From NCBI GenBank assembly GCA_964637165.1, contig CAZWVI010000015.1, positions 1-64,000 on the forward strand: DNA of 64,000 nucleotides, written 5' to 3'. Below are positions 10,501-18,150 of this stretch, piece after piece; the first letter of the stretch is position 1; each line of letters starts with the position of its first letter. Made by a program: the position numbers and the translations under genes. Source of the DNA: CAZWVI01 sp964637165 (lineage in GTDB: Bacteria > Planctomycetota > UBA1135). The notes beneath the pieces are model-generated. The model was not told where the DNA came from. It ran no database searches and worked only from the letters and a program-made list of their open reading frames with translations.

Positions 10501-10697
10501 AATGTAACCAAGCTTTCGACTTCGGTGGAAGCCATGCCGGGGGTTTCAGTTAAAACCGTAACAGTTGGCGCGGTGAGATCGGGGAACACATCTACCGGCG
10601 CTTGCAACGCGGTGGTGCCACCCCAAATCGTAAAGACCAATGCTAGAACTAGAACAACTGCGCGATTATGAAGCGCCCATCGAATTAAATTATCCAT
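7560..10697 (-). CDS. CusA/CzcA-family heavy-metal RND efflux pump
   Basis: The inner-membrane, proton-driven pump of 1045 residues, full length for the HME-RND family. It shows the expected N-terminal segment (WALHNRAVVLVLA), paired periplasmic loops and twelve membrane spans. The fourth span carries the acidic relay motif IGALVDDAVIDVENV, which marks heavy-metal rather than drug exporters. The exact cation (copper/silver, zinc, cobalt, nickel) cannot be decided by eye. It lies between the adaptor gene (15-base gap) and the outer-membrane channel (1-base overlap). Subunits from this and the two flanking genes would form one envelope-spanning complex. Confidence 0.93.
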   Translation of the reverse strand: MDNLIRWALHNRAVVLVLALVFTIWGGTTALQAPVDVFPDLTAPTVTVLTETPGMASTEVESLVTFPIESSLNGAPGIRRVRSSSAVGISIVYAEFEWGTDIFRARQIVTEKLGLVANSLPEQSGEPILAPISSIMGEILFVGLSSELDEPIAVRTFADTQLRRRLLAVPGVSQVTPIGGGARQFQVWLDPTRLETFGISITQIAEAIRVANVNIPAGFIAQAGCDFLITGVGRFRTVDDISALTLESRDGVPIQIRDLGRVEIGARPTRGTASIQGQNAVVIGIQKQPNVNTLELTKRIAEVLDEVEHQLPGSMVLHRDLLRQADFIESALDNILTVLQDGAWLVVLIVAFFLLNVHATLITLTAIPLSLLGAVLVLNALGETINTMTLGGMAIAIGALVDDAVIDVENVFRRLRENATLALSKQRSSLKVVLDASVEIRSSIVFATLIIILVFIPLFFLSGIEGRLLQPLGLAYVSALAASLLVAVTVTPVLCSLFIPNSKSLHQQNEPRHIQFFKRKYQALLLPTLDKPLLSVGPAVLGLLLALIAALQFGRAFLPEFNEGALTVSAATLPGTSLEQSDKLGGMVEDIFLTHPEVVSVARRTGRAELDEHASGVELTELDVRLEMQNRSREEFLTAVRKDLQMVPGMLFTIGQPISHRIDHMLSGTRAAVAVKIFGPDLRELRRHSELAKQAMSTIPGVVDLAVEQQAAVPTLQIKFDRTAMGRLGVAPSEAAATLEAAVQGYKATELLEGSYPFDVCLRLDLQGQPLAALNRIPILGTPAASHLSAGAYLPHQDATVVPLSAVAEIIRDATPNQIKHENGQRKMVVSCNVAGRDLVSVVEDIRRVVQPQFEDSAGYRVEFGGQFESAQSAQKRILLLSLGIILGIGFLLRMAFGEGRDALFVMANLPLALIGGVVGVWLDNGILSVGSLIGFITVFGIATRNGIMLVSHIRHLQTHEGINDLRQAVVRGASERLVPILMTAIASGMALVPLAMAGGESGSEIQTPMAWVILFGLISSTILNMIVVPALYLRFGRPATLETN

Positions 10698-10712
10698 GAC
10701 GATGCTCCGGTT

Positions 10713-12272
10713 TTAATGTGAGTGTTCAGGAATACTTCCTGAAAGAGAAGCAAGGTGTACTACATAGGCACCATCGGTAACTACTTGTTCGCCCTCGTTA
10801 AGCCCTTCAAGAATTTCAACTCGGTGCCCATCATGAATACCAGTGCGAATCGTTCGTCGCGCAAAAGATTCACCACCGGTTTGCACAAAGATCACTTGAA
10901 TTCCGGCTGCGTCGACGATTGCCGACGAGGGCACTGACAAAACTTGGCGCGAACTTGAGGTCGAGAGGTGGGCCGAGAGCGTCATGCCGGATCTGAGCCA
11001 GCCTGGATTGGGAATTTCATACAACACTTCGGCTGAATGAGTTACTGGATGAACGATTGGTGCGCTCATCAACAATTCGCCATCAATTCCGGGCAAGTCG
11101 AGCAGGCTTCCATCAACTGGGTGAGGAATATGCGCTCGGGGTGTTTGGTCAAGTTTGGTTAAGTCTGCCTCGGAAACTCGAATTGACACATGCAATTGGC
11201 TTAGGTCTTGGATGTGGAATAAAAGTTCATCGGCCGCACTCCATTCACCACTTGCAGTTGGCGCATGAATCACTTGCCCAGTAATTGGTGCGCGAATTGC
11301 AAATTCCATTGCTGTTCCAGGGTGTTCGCTAGACCATGCTTCGGCATTTTCTTCAGCGGCTTTAACCGCCACCAAAGCACGGGAAAGTTGGTATTGCGCT
11401 TCTTCAAGTTGACGATCTGATTTCGCTTTCTGCTGATGCAATCCTTCAATGCGAGTGAAATTGGCCTCCATCTGCTTGAGTTCGGCCTTGGCACGTTTTA
11501 ATTCACTAATGGCCGCGGTCAAAGAACTTTCACGACTGGCAAATTCATTTCCGAGCAAAGGAATGCGTAAGACCGCCAAGATGTCGCCAACTTGAACCTG
11601 CTGGCCTAAAGTAATGCGAGCTTGCTTTGGTGGCGGAAGTACTTCGCCGCCAATTGGAGTATTTATGCGCGCTGTATGAGTGCGGCAGGCGCTAACTCGT
11701 GCAGTGGCCGGCACTCGCTCGGCAAGCTCTTCTCGTTTGGCGGTTTCGACTAACATTCGAACAGGCCATTGCTGCTCTTTAAGCATGGTTATTCCAGAAT
11801 CCTCGTCACTCATAGAGTTTCCAGCGCTGATCGCTTCTTGAAGATCAGCATAAACCTCAACTGCCGCCAGCTTTGGTGAATCACCATCGACTGCAACCGA
11901 CCACTCCCATATTCCGACCTCATCAAACGCGACTTCGCCAAGGTAGATGCCCGGTCGCTTTGGCGCGGGCAAGTCCAAGTGCAAAGTTTTTTGCCCCTTG
12001 GTGAAGGTCGCACTTAGCGCGCCGCTTTTACGCGGACTACCATCTGTGAGATTGGAAACATGCAAAGCGAATCCAGTTGCACGACCAACAACCGCAAAAT
12101 CGTTTTCAAAAAAGAATTCGTGTTGTTGGGTCCACACGGTTTGCGCGCGAGTGGGCAATTCGTGAGCGGAATCATCCCCAGTGTGAGGATGTAAATGGGA
12201 GTGCTCTCCGCAGCCAACTAATAACAGGCTAGAAAACAGTAAGGAGGTCGGGAGAGTTTTTTTGACGGACAT
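10713..12272 (-). CDS. CusB/CzcB-type periplasmic adaptor lipoprotein
   Basis: The membrane-fusion protein (519 residues) linking the RND pump to the outer-membrane channel. A signal peptide ends in the lipobox LLLVGCG, followed at once by a His-rich stretch (HSHLHPHTGDD) likely to bind metal. A separate beta-domain follows, then the usual barrel-sandwich/lipoyl halves around a helical hairpin (about residues 270-330, Lys/Glu/Gln-rich) and C-terminal beta-barrel domains ending in EQVVTDGAYVV. The N-terminal extra domain makes it longer than a minimal CusB. It sits 66 bases after the small His-rich gene, in one apparent operon. Confidence 0.9.
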   Translation of the reverse strand: MSVKKTLPTSLLFSSLLLVGCGEHSHLHPHTGDDSAHELPTRAQTVWTQQHEFFFENDFAVVGRATGFALHVSNLTDGSPRKSGALSATFTKGQKTLHLDLPAPKRPGIYLGEVAFDEVGIWEWSVAVDGDSPKLAAVEVYADLQEAISAGNSMSDEDSGITMLKEQQWPVRMLVETAKREELAERVPATARVSACRTHTARINTPIGGEVLPPPKQARITLGQQVQVGDILAVLRIPLLGNEFASRESSLTAAISELKRAKAELKQMEANFTRIEGLHQQKAKSDRQLEEAQYQLSRALVAVKAAEENAEAWSSEHPGTAMEFAIRAPITGQVIHAPTASGEWSAADELLFHIQDLSQLHVSIRVSEADLTKLDQTPRAHIPHPVDGSLLDLPGIDGELLMSAPIVHPVTHSAEVLYEIPNPGWLRSGMTLSAHLSTSSSRQVLSVPSSAIVDAAGIQVIFVQTGGESFARRTIRTGIHDGHRVEILEGLNEGEQVVTDGAYVVHLASLSGSIPEHSH

Positions 12273-12338
12273 GATTACTTAAGTGACTTGGTTTGAGCTA
12301 AACCTCAATCGAGCTAATGTTCGTTGCAGGAGATCAGA

Positions 12339-12524
12339 TCAATTGTCGTGGTCGTCAGTCGCACAGTGGTGAGCGTCAGTATTACTGATGACTAAGCCAT
12401 GATGATGTTCACTGGCAATGTGCCACGGCAAAATAAGTATAAAAATCGCCACAAATAATCCAACCAAGAAACCAGCTTGCGCGCGATTTTTTCTGGTAGC
12501 GGTTAATCTAGAGCGGTTGGACAC
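12339..12524 (-). CDS. Small His-rich single-pass membrane protein at head of metal efflux operon
   Basis: A 61-residue protein starting at GTG. A basic N-terminus (residues 1-15) is followed by one membrane span (about 18-36, GFLVGLFVAIFILILPW) and a short tail with six His, a Cys and several Asp (HHH, DAHHC, DDHDN) that should face the periplasm and bind metal. It lies 9 bases after the desaturase stop and 66 bases before the adaptor gene. A TAAAAT box six bases upstream of the GTG supports this start and a separate promoter for the efflux genes. I know no named family; a metal sensor, chaperone or pump accessory are possibilities from context only. Confidence 0.65.
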   Translation of the reverse strand: MSNRSRLTATRKNRAQAGFLVGLFVAIFILILPWHIASEHHHGLVISNTDAHHCATDDHDN

Positions 12525-12530
12525 TCGCCA

Positions 12531-12558
12531 ATTTTAACACGATGCCGCTAATTCCCAA
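12531..12558 (-). promoter_or_regulatory. Internal promoter candidate for the metal efflux genes
   Basis: On the minus strand TTGGGA (12553-12558), a 16-base spacer and TAAAAT (12531-12536) precede the GTG at 12524 by six bases. The -10 box overlaps the TAA stop of the desaturase. This is the same close spacing seen at several other starts. Confidence 0.4.
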
Positions 12559-13643
12559 TCGCGTAACATTCGCTTGGCCTGTTTGCGTGCTTGGCGAAAG
12601 GCGTGCTTCTGTTGTTTTAAACGTTGACGTTGAGCAGCAGTGCGCCGCTCCTTGAATTCACGCACGGCAACCATCATTTCTTTGCGCGCATATTGCAACT
12701 CGTCTAGCGAATGCTCAATGTTCTCACGTAGCTGGGACAAGCTTGGGCGAGGGTCCATGCGTTCCAGACTTTCAGTAAAGCGTTTGCGGTAAATGGCATC
12801 GTAGCCGACCCGTTTTAATTTGCTCGCGAGACCAATGTGACTCAAACACCAGATAATCCATTTGCCGGGGTCGAAGTTGTGTGCTTTAGGTCCGTTGCGA
12901 TAGTCGGCCGCAAAAGAGTGGTGATAGTTGTGGTAGCCTTCGCCGAAAGTAAAAAAGGAAAGTAACCAATTGTCTTTGCTGGTATTGGCGCTACTCCAAG
13001 GTTGCTTGCCGGAAATATGTGCTAAGGAATTGATAAAGAATGTGCAGTGATGGAGGAGGACAACTTTTACTAATCCAGCAAAAAGCAACATGCCCCAAAT
13101 GTCATTAGTGATAATTCCGATGATGATTGGCACTCCAAAGTTAAAGCCAATTGAAAGTGGCATGTACCAACGGTGCTGCCACCTGCAGATTGGGTCCTCT
13201 TTTAAATCAGGTGCATTTTCAAAAGACTCATCGATGCCGTTTCGGAAAAAAATCCAACCCATATGTGACCACCAAAACCCGCGCTTGGCGTTGTAGGGGT
13301 CGAGGTCGGTATCAACTTTTGTGTGATGATGGCGATGTCCTGATGACCAACGAATAACACTTCCTTGCCAAGCTGCTCCACCGAGTATTGCAGCAACGAA
13401 GCGCACGATTGCCGGCGCTTCAAATGATCGGTGGGAAAATAGTCGATGGTAGCCGACGGTGATACCAAGACCTGAAATTCCCCACAAAGAAACCATCGCA
13501 ATTATTTCAGTGCTGGTTATTCCGTGGGTGAATGCCCACCATGGCACTAGCACTACGGCGAGCAGTGGGGTAATGCATAGAAAAACAATGTGCAACCAAA
13601 TTGCTTGGCCACGATTAGGGTTGGGGAGGGCTGTTTGTCGCAT
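12534..13643 (-). CDS. Membrane fatty-acid (acyl-CoA delta-9 type) desaturase
   Basis: A di-iron integral-membrane desaturase of 369 residues that introduces a cis double bond in long-chain acyl groups, adjusting membrane fluidity. All three histidine boxes are present: HRLFSH, HRHHH and HNYHH. Hydrophobic pairs of spans surround them in the usual order. The C-terminal 75 residues form a strongly basic, helical tail (ARKQAKRML) not required by the catalytic domain. It starts 24 bases from the divergent phytase-like gene with overlapping -10 boxes. Its stop lies 9 bases before the small His-rich gene, so read-through into the efflux operon is possible. Electron donor not visible nearby. Confidence 0.92.
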   Translation of the reverse strand: MRQTALPNPNRGQAIWLHIVFLCITPLLAVVLVPWWAFTHGITSTEIIAMVSLWGISGLGITVGYHRLFSHRSFEAPAIVRFVAAILGGAAWQGSVIRWSSGHRHHHTKVDTDLDPYNAKRGFWWSHMGWIFFRNGIDESFENAPDLKEDPICRWQHRWYMPLSIGFNFGVPIIIGIITNDIWGMLLFAGLVKVVLLHHCTFFINSLAHISGKQPWSSANTSKDNWLLSFFTFGEGYHNYHHSFAADYRNGPKAHNFDPGKWIIWCLSHIGLASKLKRVGYDAIYRKRFTESLERMDPRPSLSQLRENIEHSLDELQYARKEMMVAVREFKERRTAAQRQRLKQQKHAFRQARKQAKRMLRDWELAASC

Positions 13644-13661
13644 CGTTAGTGGAACTATAAT
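13634..13661. promoter_or_regulatory. Overlapping divergent promoters between the desaturase and phytase-like genes
   Basis: Plus strand: TTTGTC (13634-13639), a 16-base spacer and a perfect TATAAT (13656-13661) lie six bases before the GTG at 13668. Minus strand: TATAGT (complement of 13654-13659) lies ten bases before the desaturase ATG at 13643. The two -10 boxes share four bases, so the two genes should compete for RNA polymerase. Confidence 0.55.
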
Positions 13662-13667
13662 GCCGAG

Positions 13668-15026
13668 GTGAACATAGTTTCTTTAGTTTTTTTGTTGCTG
13701 TCATTGGTTTCTTGTGCACTTCCCGCACAAAGCCTTGGGGCTAGTTTTCGTGGCACTAGGGATTTAGCTGAAATCGCAGTCGACCAACATGGCGTTAGCT
13801 TTGATGTATTTGGTTTAAGCGGATTGATGTGGCTAGGAGGCGAACGCTTCGTCGCAGTTAACGACAAGTTAGTCTTTTTGGATTTGCGTTTTGATAGCAA
13901 GGGCGCATTTGCGAATGCGGAGATTACAGGTGGGCTAACCATTTCTGAATTTCGAGATTATGAGGGAATGTGCTGGGCCGATCGCACGCGAAATTCTATT
14001 TACTTGGCGGACGAAGGTGCCCCGGCAGTATTGGAATTTGATTTGGCGACTGGCGACAAAATCGGTGAGCTATTGATTCCAAGTATTTATTCGCAAATAA
14101 GTTCTGGTTTAGGAGTGGAGGCACTTTCACGGCATCTAGACTTCAATGCTTTATGGATATCGAATGAAGAAAATTTAATAATTGATGGTCCAACTTCTGT
14201 TGTTTCTGGTTCGGGTGGTAGTGCCTTGGTTAGGTTGCAACGCTTTACCGATTTGGGTGCAGGCTTTGTTGCGCAAGAGCAATACGCTTATCGCACTCGT
14301 TCGATTCACGGGATTCCAATTCCACCAACTGGAAGTGGTTTAGTTGATTTGGCCGCTTTGCCAAACGGTCGATTAATTGCTTTGGAACGCAGTGTTGCAA
14401 TTCACTTGTCCGGTGCATTTCGAACCGCCATTTATGAAGTTGATTTTTCTAATGCAACAGATATTAGTGATGGTGCCTTTGATAATGGTTTGCCGGGAAC
14501 AACTTTTACTGAAGTCAGTAAGCAGCAACTTTGGTCAGGAATTCGCACGATTAATCAGAACGTTGAAGGCTTGGCACTGGGGCCAAAGTTGCCAAGTGGT
14601 GGAAGCGTATTAATCGGTATTGTTGATGGTGAAGGTCTCGATCCCAAAAACCAAGTTGTGGCTTGGGAATTAACTGGCGACATTGGTGACTCCCCGGAGC
14701 AAAATCAAATTGCTATTACTGCTCCGAGTAATGCACAAGCTGGGAGCACGATCAGTGTTGATTTGGAAAATGTCCCTGCGACATCGCCTTGTTGGATGCT
14801 GTGGTCGACAGGGACTTCTGGTTCATTGTTTGATTCACACAATTTCGATTTGGGCCCAAATGTTGAGTTGGCGGGCATGACCGTGGCCGACCAGTGGGGG
14901 AATGCCAACTGGCCGAGCCCTATAATTCCAATATCTGCTCAAGGGATTAGCCTCTTTCTAGAAGCCGCAGCGCCGATGGGTGCTTTGTGGGCAGATTCCC
15001 CGGCCGCCCAAGTTCAAATCCAGTAA
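13668..15026 (+). CDS. Secreted esterase-like (phytase-like domain) protein
   Basis: A 452-residue exported protein with the 'esterase-like activity of phytase' fold, a beta-propeller-like domain. A signal peptide covers about residues 1-20 (LLLSLVSCALPAQ). Diagnostic segments are LSGLMWLGGERFVAVND, YEGMCWA, GVEALSRH, LIALERS and NVEGLALGP, spread over residues 40-340. The last 100 residues form the shared beta-rich C-terminal domain, ending LWADSPAAQVQIQ. The GTG start is chosen because a perfect TATAAT box sits six bases before it. The true substrate (phosphoester or other) is unknown, since the domain name rests on few studied members. Confidence 0.8.
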   Translation: MNIVSLVFLLLSLVSCALPAQSLGASFRGTRDLAEIAVDQHGVSFDVFGLSGLMWLGGERFVAVNDKLVFLDLRFDSKGAFANAEITGGLTISEFRDYEGMCWADRTRNSIYLADEGAPAVLEFDLATGDKIGELLIPSIYSQISSGLGVEALSRHLDFNALWISNEENLIIDGPTSVVSGSGGSALVRLQRFTDLGAGFVAQEQYAYRTRSIHGIPIPPTGSGLVDLAALPNGRLIALERSVAIHLSGAFRTAIYEVDFSNATDISDGAFDNGLPGTTFTEVSKQQLWSGIRTINQNVEGLALGPKLPSGGSVLIGIVDGEGLDPKNQVVAWELTGDIGDSPEQNQIAITAPSNAQAGSTISVDLENVPATSPCWMLWSTGTSGSLFDSHNFDLGPNVELAGMTVADQWGNANWPSPIIPISAQGISLFLEAAAPMGALWADSPAAQVQIQ

Positions 15027-15029
15027 TAC

Positions 15030-15054
15030 TGACCCACTCGCTGGGGTCAGAGTC
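15030..15054 (-). repeat. Dispersed 25-bp palindrome, copy b
   Basis: Minus-strand reading: GACTCTGACCCC, AGCGAG, TGGGTCA. It starts three bases after the TAA of the phytase-like gene and ends two bases before the next ATG. Confidence 0.8.
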
Positions 15055-15056
15055 TC

Positions 15057-16631
15057 ATGTTAGTTACTTCCACCATCCTCGCCCTCGTTCCCCTAAGCTC
15101 CTTCTCAGAAGTTGGTTGCGTTGATTCGGCTGAGGCTAAAGTGTATCGAGATGTGGCCTATGGATGGGATGCGGTGCAAAAGTTGGACATCTATTTGCCC
15201 GCTCGTAAGAAGGGTCAAGATGCTAATCCGGTGGTGTTTTATGTGCATGGGGGGCTCCCCGTGGCCGGTAGTAAATCCTCTCGAGAAGCGGTGACTAAGG
15301 CGAGATGGGCCAATAAAAATGGTTGGGCTTTTGCCAGCATTGATTACCACCAGGCATCGGATGGGCCCACTCCGGAGGCCAGCGAAGATGTGTTTTTGGC
15401 GATTGCTGCAGTTCGTGGACAAAGTGATAAGTACCGCGTCGATTCCCAGAAAATAATGCTATTGGGGAATGCTACTGGCGGTTATCTAGTTTCTTTGGTT
15501 GCGCTAAATAAAGATGGCTTAGCTCGTCATGAAATACATCAATCGTATATTCGTGGGGTTGCAGTTATCGATATGCAAGCATCAGCAAGTCATGAAGTTG
15601 TCGAAGATGGCCCCACTCAGCTTGAAAAGTTATTGAAGCAAAAAGCAAAAGGGTCAGCGTGGTTGTCTGGAGATAGTAATGGTCTTGCGTTGAATCACAC
15701 GCCACCTTTTTGGCTGTCGAGTACCAAAGATGAATTGTTCGGAGAAAATTTAGTTAAGCAAATTGCCGGGCTTGGATTTCCTGCTGAATGGCATGAGCTT
15801 GAGGAAAAAAGTCGTGTAAAAGTAAATTCAAAAATTGGTAAGCCAACTGACGATTGGACCGAGCGCATTCAAGAATTTTATTTGCGATGTTTGCAAGACT
15901 GGTTAATTCTCCAAGAGGGCAACTGTGCATTAGTGCTGTCCGCACCCCACGATGGCGGTGAAATGCCCGATTACATTGCAACTCGTACGAAAGGGGTGTT
16001 AGTGCGTGATACCGCCGCGCAAGAAATAACTTTGCGGTTGGCAGAGAACCTTGAACAACAAAAGTTAATTCCATTTATCGTTACGACGAATTTACGCCGC
16101 AAAAAATTGGATTCCAATCGTCCGCGTGCGGAGGCCACACAAGGTGATCCCTGGTCGGCCCATGCGTGGCGGCGCTATCACAGCGAAGTTGAAATGGCCT
16201 GCAATGCCGCGCTCAAAATTGGCAAGGGTCAGGCATTATTGTTGGATTTGCACGCGCAAGGGCATCCAAATAACTGGTTTGAAATTGGCCACGCAATTGG
16301 GGCTAGCGAATTGGCTGAGTTAGCCCAAAGCCCCACTTCGGAGTTGTCGCCGTGGGTAAATGGCGAATACTCGCTAGGTGGATGTATTGCCCGTGCTGGA
16401 TTACGCGCGGTTCCATCTCCTGCTATACCTCACCCAAATGGCGAAAAGTATTTTAATGGTGGTTATATAACTCGCCGTTACCGTTCGGCAACTCATCCAA
16501 ATTCAGGACTTCGCTCAATTCAAATTGAAATGCCAATTGAAGCCAGAAAGAAAAGCAATCGACCAAAAACTGCCCAACAACTTTGCACCGCAGTCGTTGA
16601 ATTTATTAACTACTGGCAGATCTGCTTTTAA
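15057..16631 (+). CDS. Fusion of a degenerate alpha/beta-hydrolase and an N-formylglutamate-amidohydrolase-like domain
   Basis: A 524-residue two-domain protein. Residues 25-280 resemble BD-FAE/esterase alpha/beta-hydrolases: LDIYLPA and the oxyanion segment VHGG are present. However, the nucleophile elbow reads GNATGG where active members have GHSAGG, so the catalytic serine is replaced by alanine. Residues 290-524 resemble N-formylglutamate amidohydrolases: SAPHDGG, RDTAAQE, LDSNRPR, YHSEVE and the metal-site motif DLHAQGH are all there. A weak signal sequence may occupy residues 1-21. The first domain may bind rather than cleave a ligand. It follows the phytase-like gene across a 25-bp repeat and is probably co-transcribed with it. 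Confidence 0.72.
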   Translation: MLVTSTILALVPLSSFSEVGCVDSAEAKVYRDVAYGWDAVQKLDIYLPARKKGQDANPVVFYVHGGLPVAGSKSSREAVTKARWANKNGWAFASIDYHQASDGPTPEASEDVFLAIAAVRGQSDKYRVDSQKIMLLGNATGGYLVSLVALNKDGLARHEIHQSYIRGVAVIDMQASASHEVVEDGPTQLEKLLKQKAKGSAWLSGDSNGLALNHTPPFWLSSTKDELFGENLVKQIAGLGFPAEWHELEEKSRVKVNSKIGKPTDDWTERIQEFYLRCLQDWLILQEGNCALVLSAPHDGGEMPDYIATRTKGVLVRDTAAQEITLRLAENLEQQKLIPFIVTTNLRRKKLDSNRPRAEATQGDPWSAHAWRRYHSEVEMACNAALKIGKGQALLLDLHAQGHPNNWFEIGHAIGASELAELAQSPTSELSPWVNGEYSLGGCIARAGLRAVPSPAIPHPNGEKYFNGGYITRRYRSATHPNSGLRSIQIEMPIEARKKSNRPKTAQQLCTAVVEFINYWQICF

Positions 16632-16689
16632 AAGTAGATCCCTAAATCAGGGCAACGTATCGCAATTCTTGTTAGACTAAAACTGAACC

Positions 16690-18009
16690 ATGAAAGGCAT
16701 TCCCTCACTAATACTCGCCATTACATTGTTTAGCCTTCCCGCCATTGCCACCGATTATTCGGTCGGCCACGGTCCCGGTTTTGACTTTGCTACGGTGGCA
16801 GATGCTTTAGCGGTCGCCCGTTCCGGCGATCGAATTTTGCTGTCCGGCGGCACCTATTCGCTGGCTAGTAACGAACGCTTCCCACTGCAAATGCAGCAAG
16901 GCGTTGTGCTTATGCGCGCTACACCGACCGACCAGCCAATCATTGACGCGAGCGGAGCCCGCCAATCGGTGATTTATTGCAAAGGCTTAAAGCCTGGAAC
17001 TGTGATCGACGGAATGTTGATTACCGGTGGCGATGCCTCTGGGCCAGGACCAGGAAGTTATGGAGGTGGAATCTTTTTAGATGATTCAAGTATCTTGATT
17101 GAAAATTGTGTGATTGAACAAAACCAAGCAAACGAAAATGGTGGTGGGATTAGTTGCATTTCCAAATCCTCTCCAACAATTCAAAACTGCGAAATTAATT
17201 ACAACGTTGCAGTTGGTTTTGGTGGTGGCGGAATTTTCTGCGATGAATACTCAGCGCCAACTATTAGTGATTGTTTAGTAACTAATAACAAAGCTGGTTA
17301 TGGCGGCGGAGGAATCATGTGTTACCTTTACGATTGTGATGCAAAGATTACTAATTGTACGGTTAGTTTAAATCAGGCAGTCGAAGGCGCTGGTCTTTGG
17401 TGTGATTTCGATAGTTCGCCAGTGGTCACCAATTGCATTTTTTGGGATAACGGCAATCAAGAAATCTACACCTTTTTTAGCACCCCAATCGTGACTTACT
17501 GTGACGTGGAGGGTAGCTACATTGGCCGCGGAAACTTGAAAACAGATCCGCAATTTGTTGATGCGTTAAATGGTGACTTCCATCTAAAGTCGACCTCGCC
17601 ATGTATCGATTCCGGCGATCCACTTGGCGCCGCAGATCCAGATGGCACTCGTGCTGATATTGGCGTTTATTTTTTCGATCAGTCGTCTGGAGGATTCATG
17701 TTAGGGGTAAACCCTGATCCACTAGTAGCCGGGCAGAGTGTTGATTTTTTAGTGAAATATGGACTGGCAAATTCACCGACTTATCTTGGCTACAGTTTGG
17801 CCGGCCTAGGGAGTACACCGATTCCTCCGCTAAACGTCACCGCTGGCCTTGATAACCCAAGCGCCTTAGCTGGACCAACTGCTACCGACGCTACCGGCTC
17901 CGTAAGTTGGACGATTAATGTCCCGCCGCCAGCTGCGGGTATGTTTATTTGGTTCCAAGCACTGCAAATGGGGCAGGCGACCAATGTGGTGGCAACAAAA
18001 GTACTTTAA
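16690..18009 (+). CDS. Secreted right-handed beta-helix protein with shared C-terminal domain
   Basis: A 439-residue exported protein. The signal peptide ends ...LPAIA near residue 20. The segment DFATVADALAVARSGDRILLSGGTY opens a right-handed parallel beta-helix of about ten coils (residues 90-300) with repeated phrases such as ENCVIEQNQANENGGG, QNCEINYN and TNCTVSLNQA. It is close to choice-of-anchor-Q / polymorphic outer-membrane-type helices. The final 100 residues are the shared beta-rich domain (MFIWFQALQ near the end). Such helices usually bind or cleave polysaccharides, but no lyase residues can be assigned. A second, unrelated-in-detail helix protein lies at 25449. Confidence 0.8.
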   Translation: MKGIPSLILAITLFSLPAIATDYSVGHGPGFDFATVADALAVARSGDRILLSGGTYSLASNERFPLQMQQGVVLMRATPTDQPIIDASGARQSVIYCKGLKPGTVIDGMLITGGDASGPGPGSYGGGIFLDDSSILIENCVIEQNQANENGGGISCISKSSPTIQNCEINYNVAVGFGGGGIFCDEYSAPTISDCLVTNNKAGYGGGGIMCYLYDCDAKITNCTVSLNQAVEGAGLWCDFDSSPVVTNCIFWDNGNQEIYTFFSTPIVTYCDVEGSYIGRGNLKTDPQFVDALNGDFHLKSTSPCIDSGDPLGAADPDGTRADIGVYFFDQSSGGFMLGVNPDPLVAGQSVDFLVKYGLANSPTYLGYSLAGLGSTPIPPLNVTAGLDNPSALAGPTATDATGSVSWTINVPPPAAGMFIWFQALQMGQATNVVATKVL

Positions 18010-18150
18010 GTCTTTAGAATATATCCTAAAGGCTTCATTAAGAAATTACTCCTGGGTGCTGTGTTAGGTGGATTGACTGCTTTTACAGCAACAGTAAGTT
18101 TATTAATGCATAACCATCACCGAACAAGCTACTTGCCGCGGAATCTTAAT

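Noticed and set aside
18012..18031. Short stem CTTTAG/CTAAAG after the beta-helix gene
   Set aside because: Six weak pairs and no T-run; not a credible terminator.
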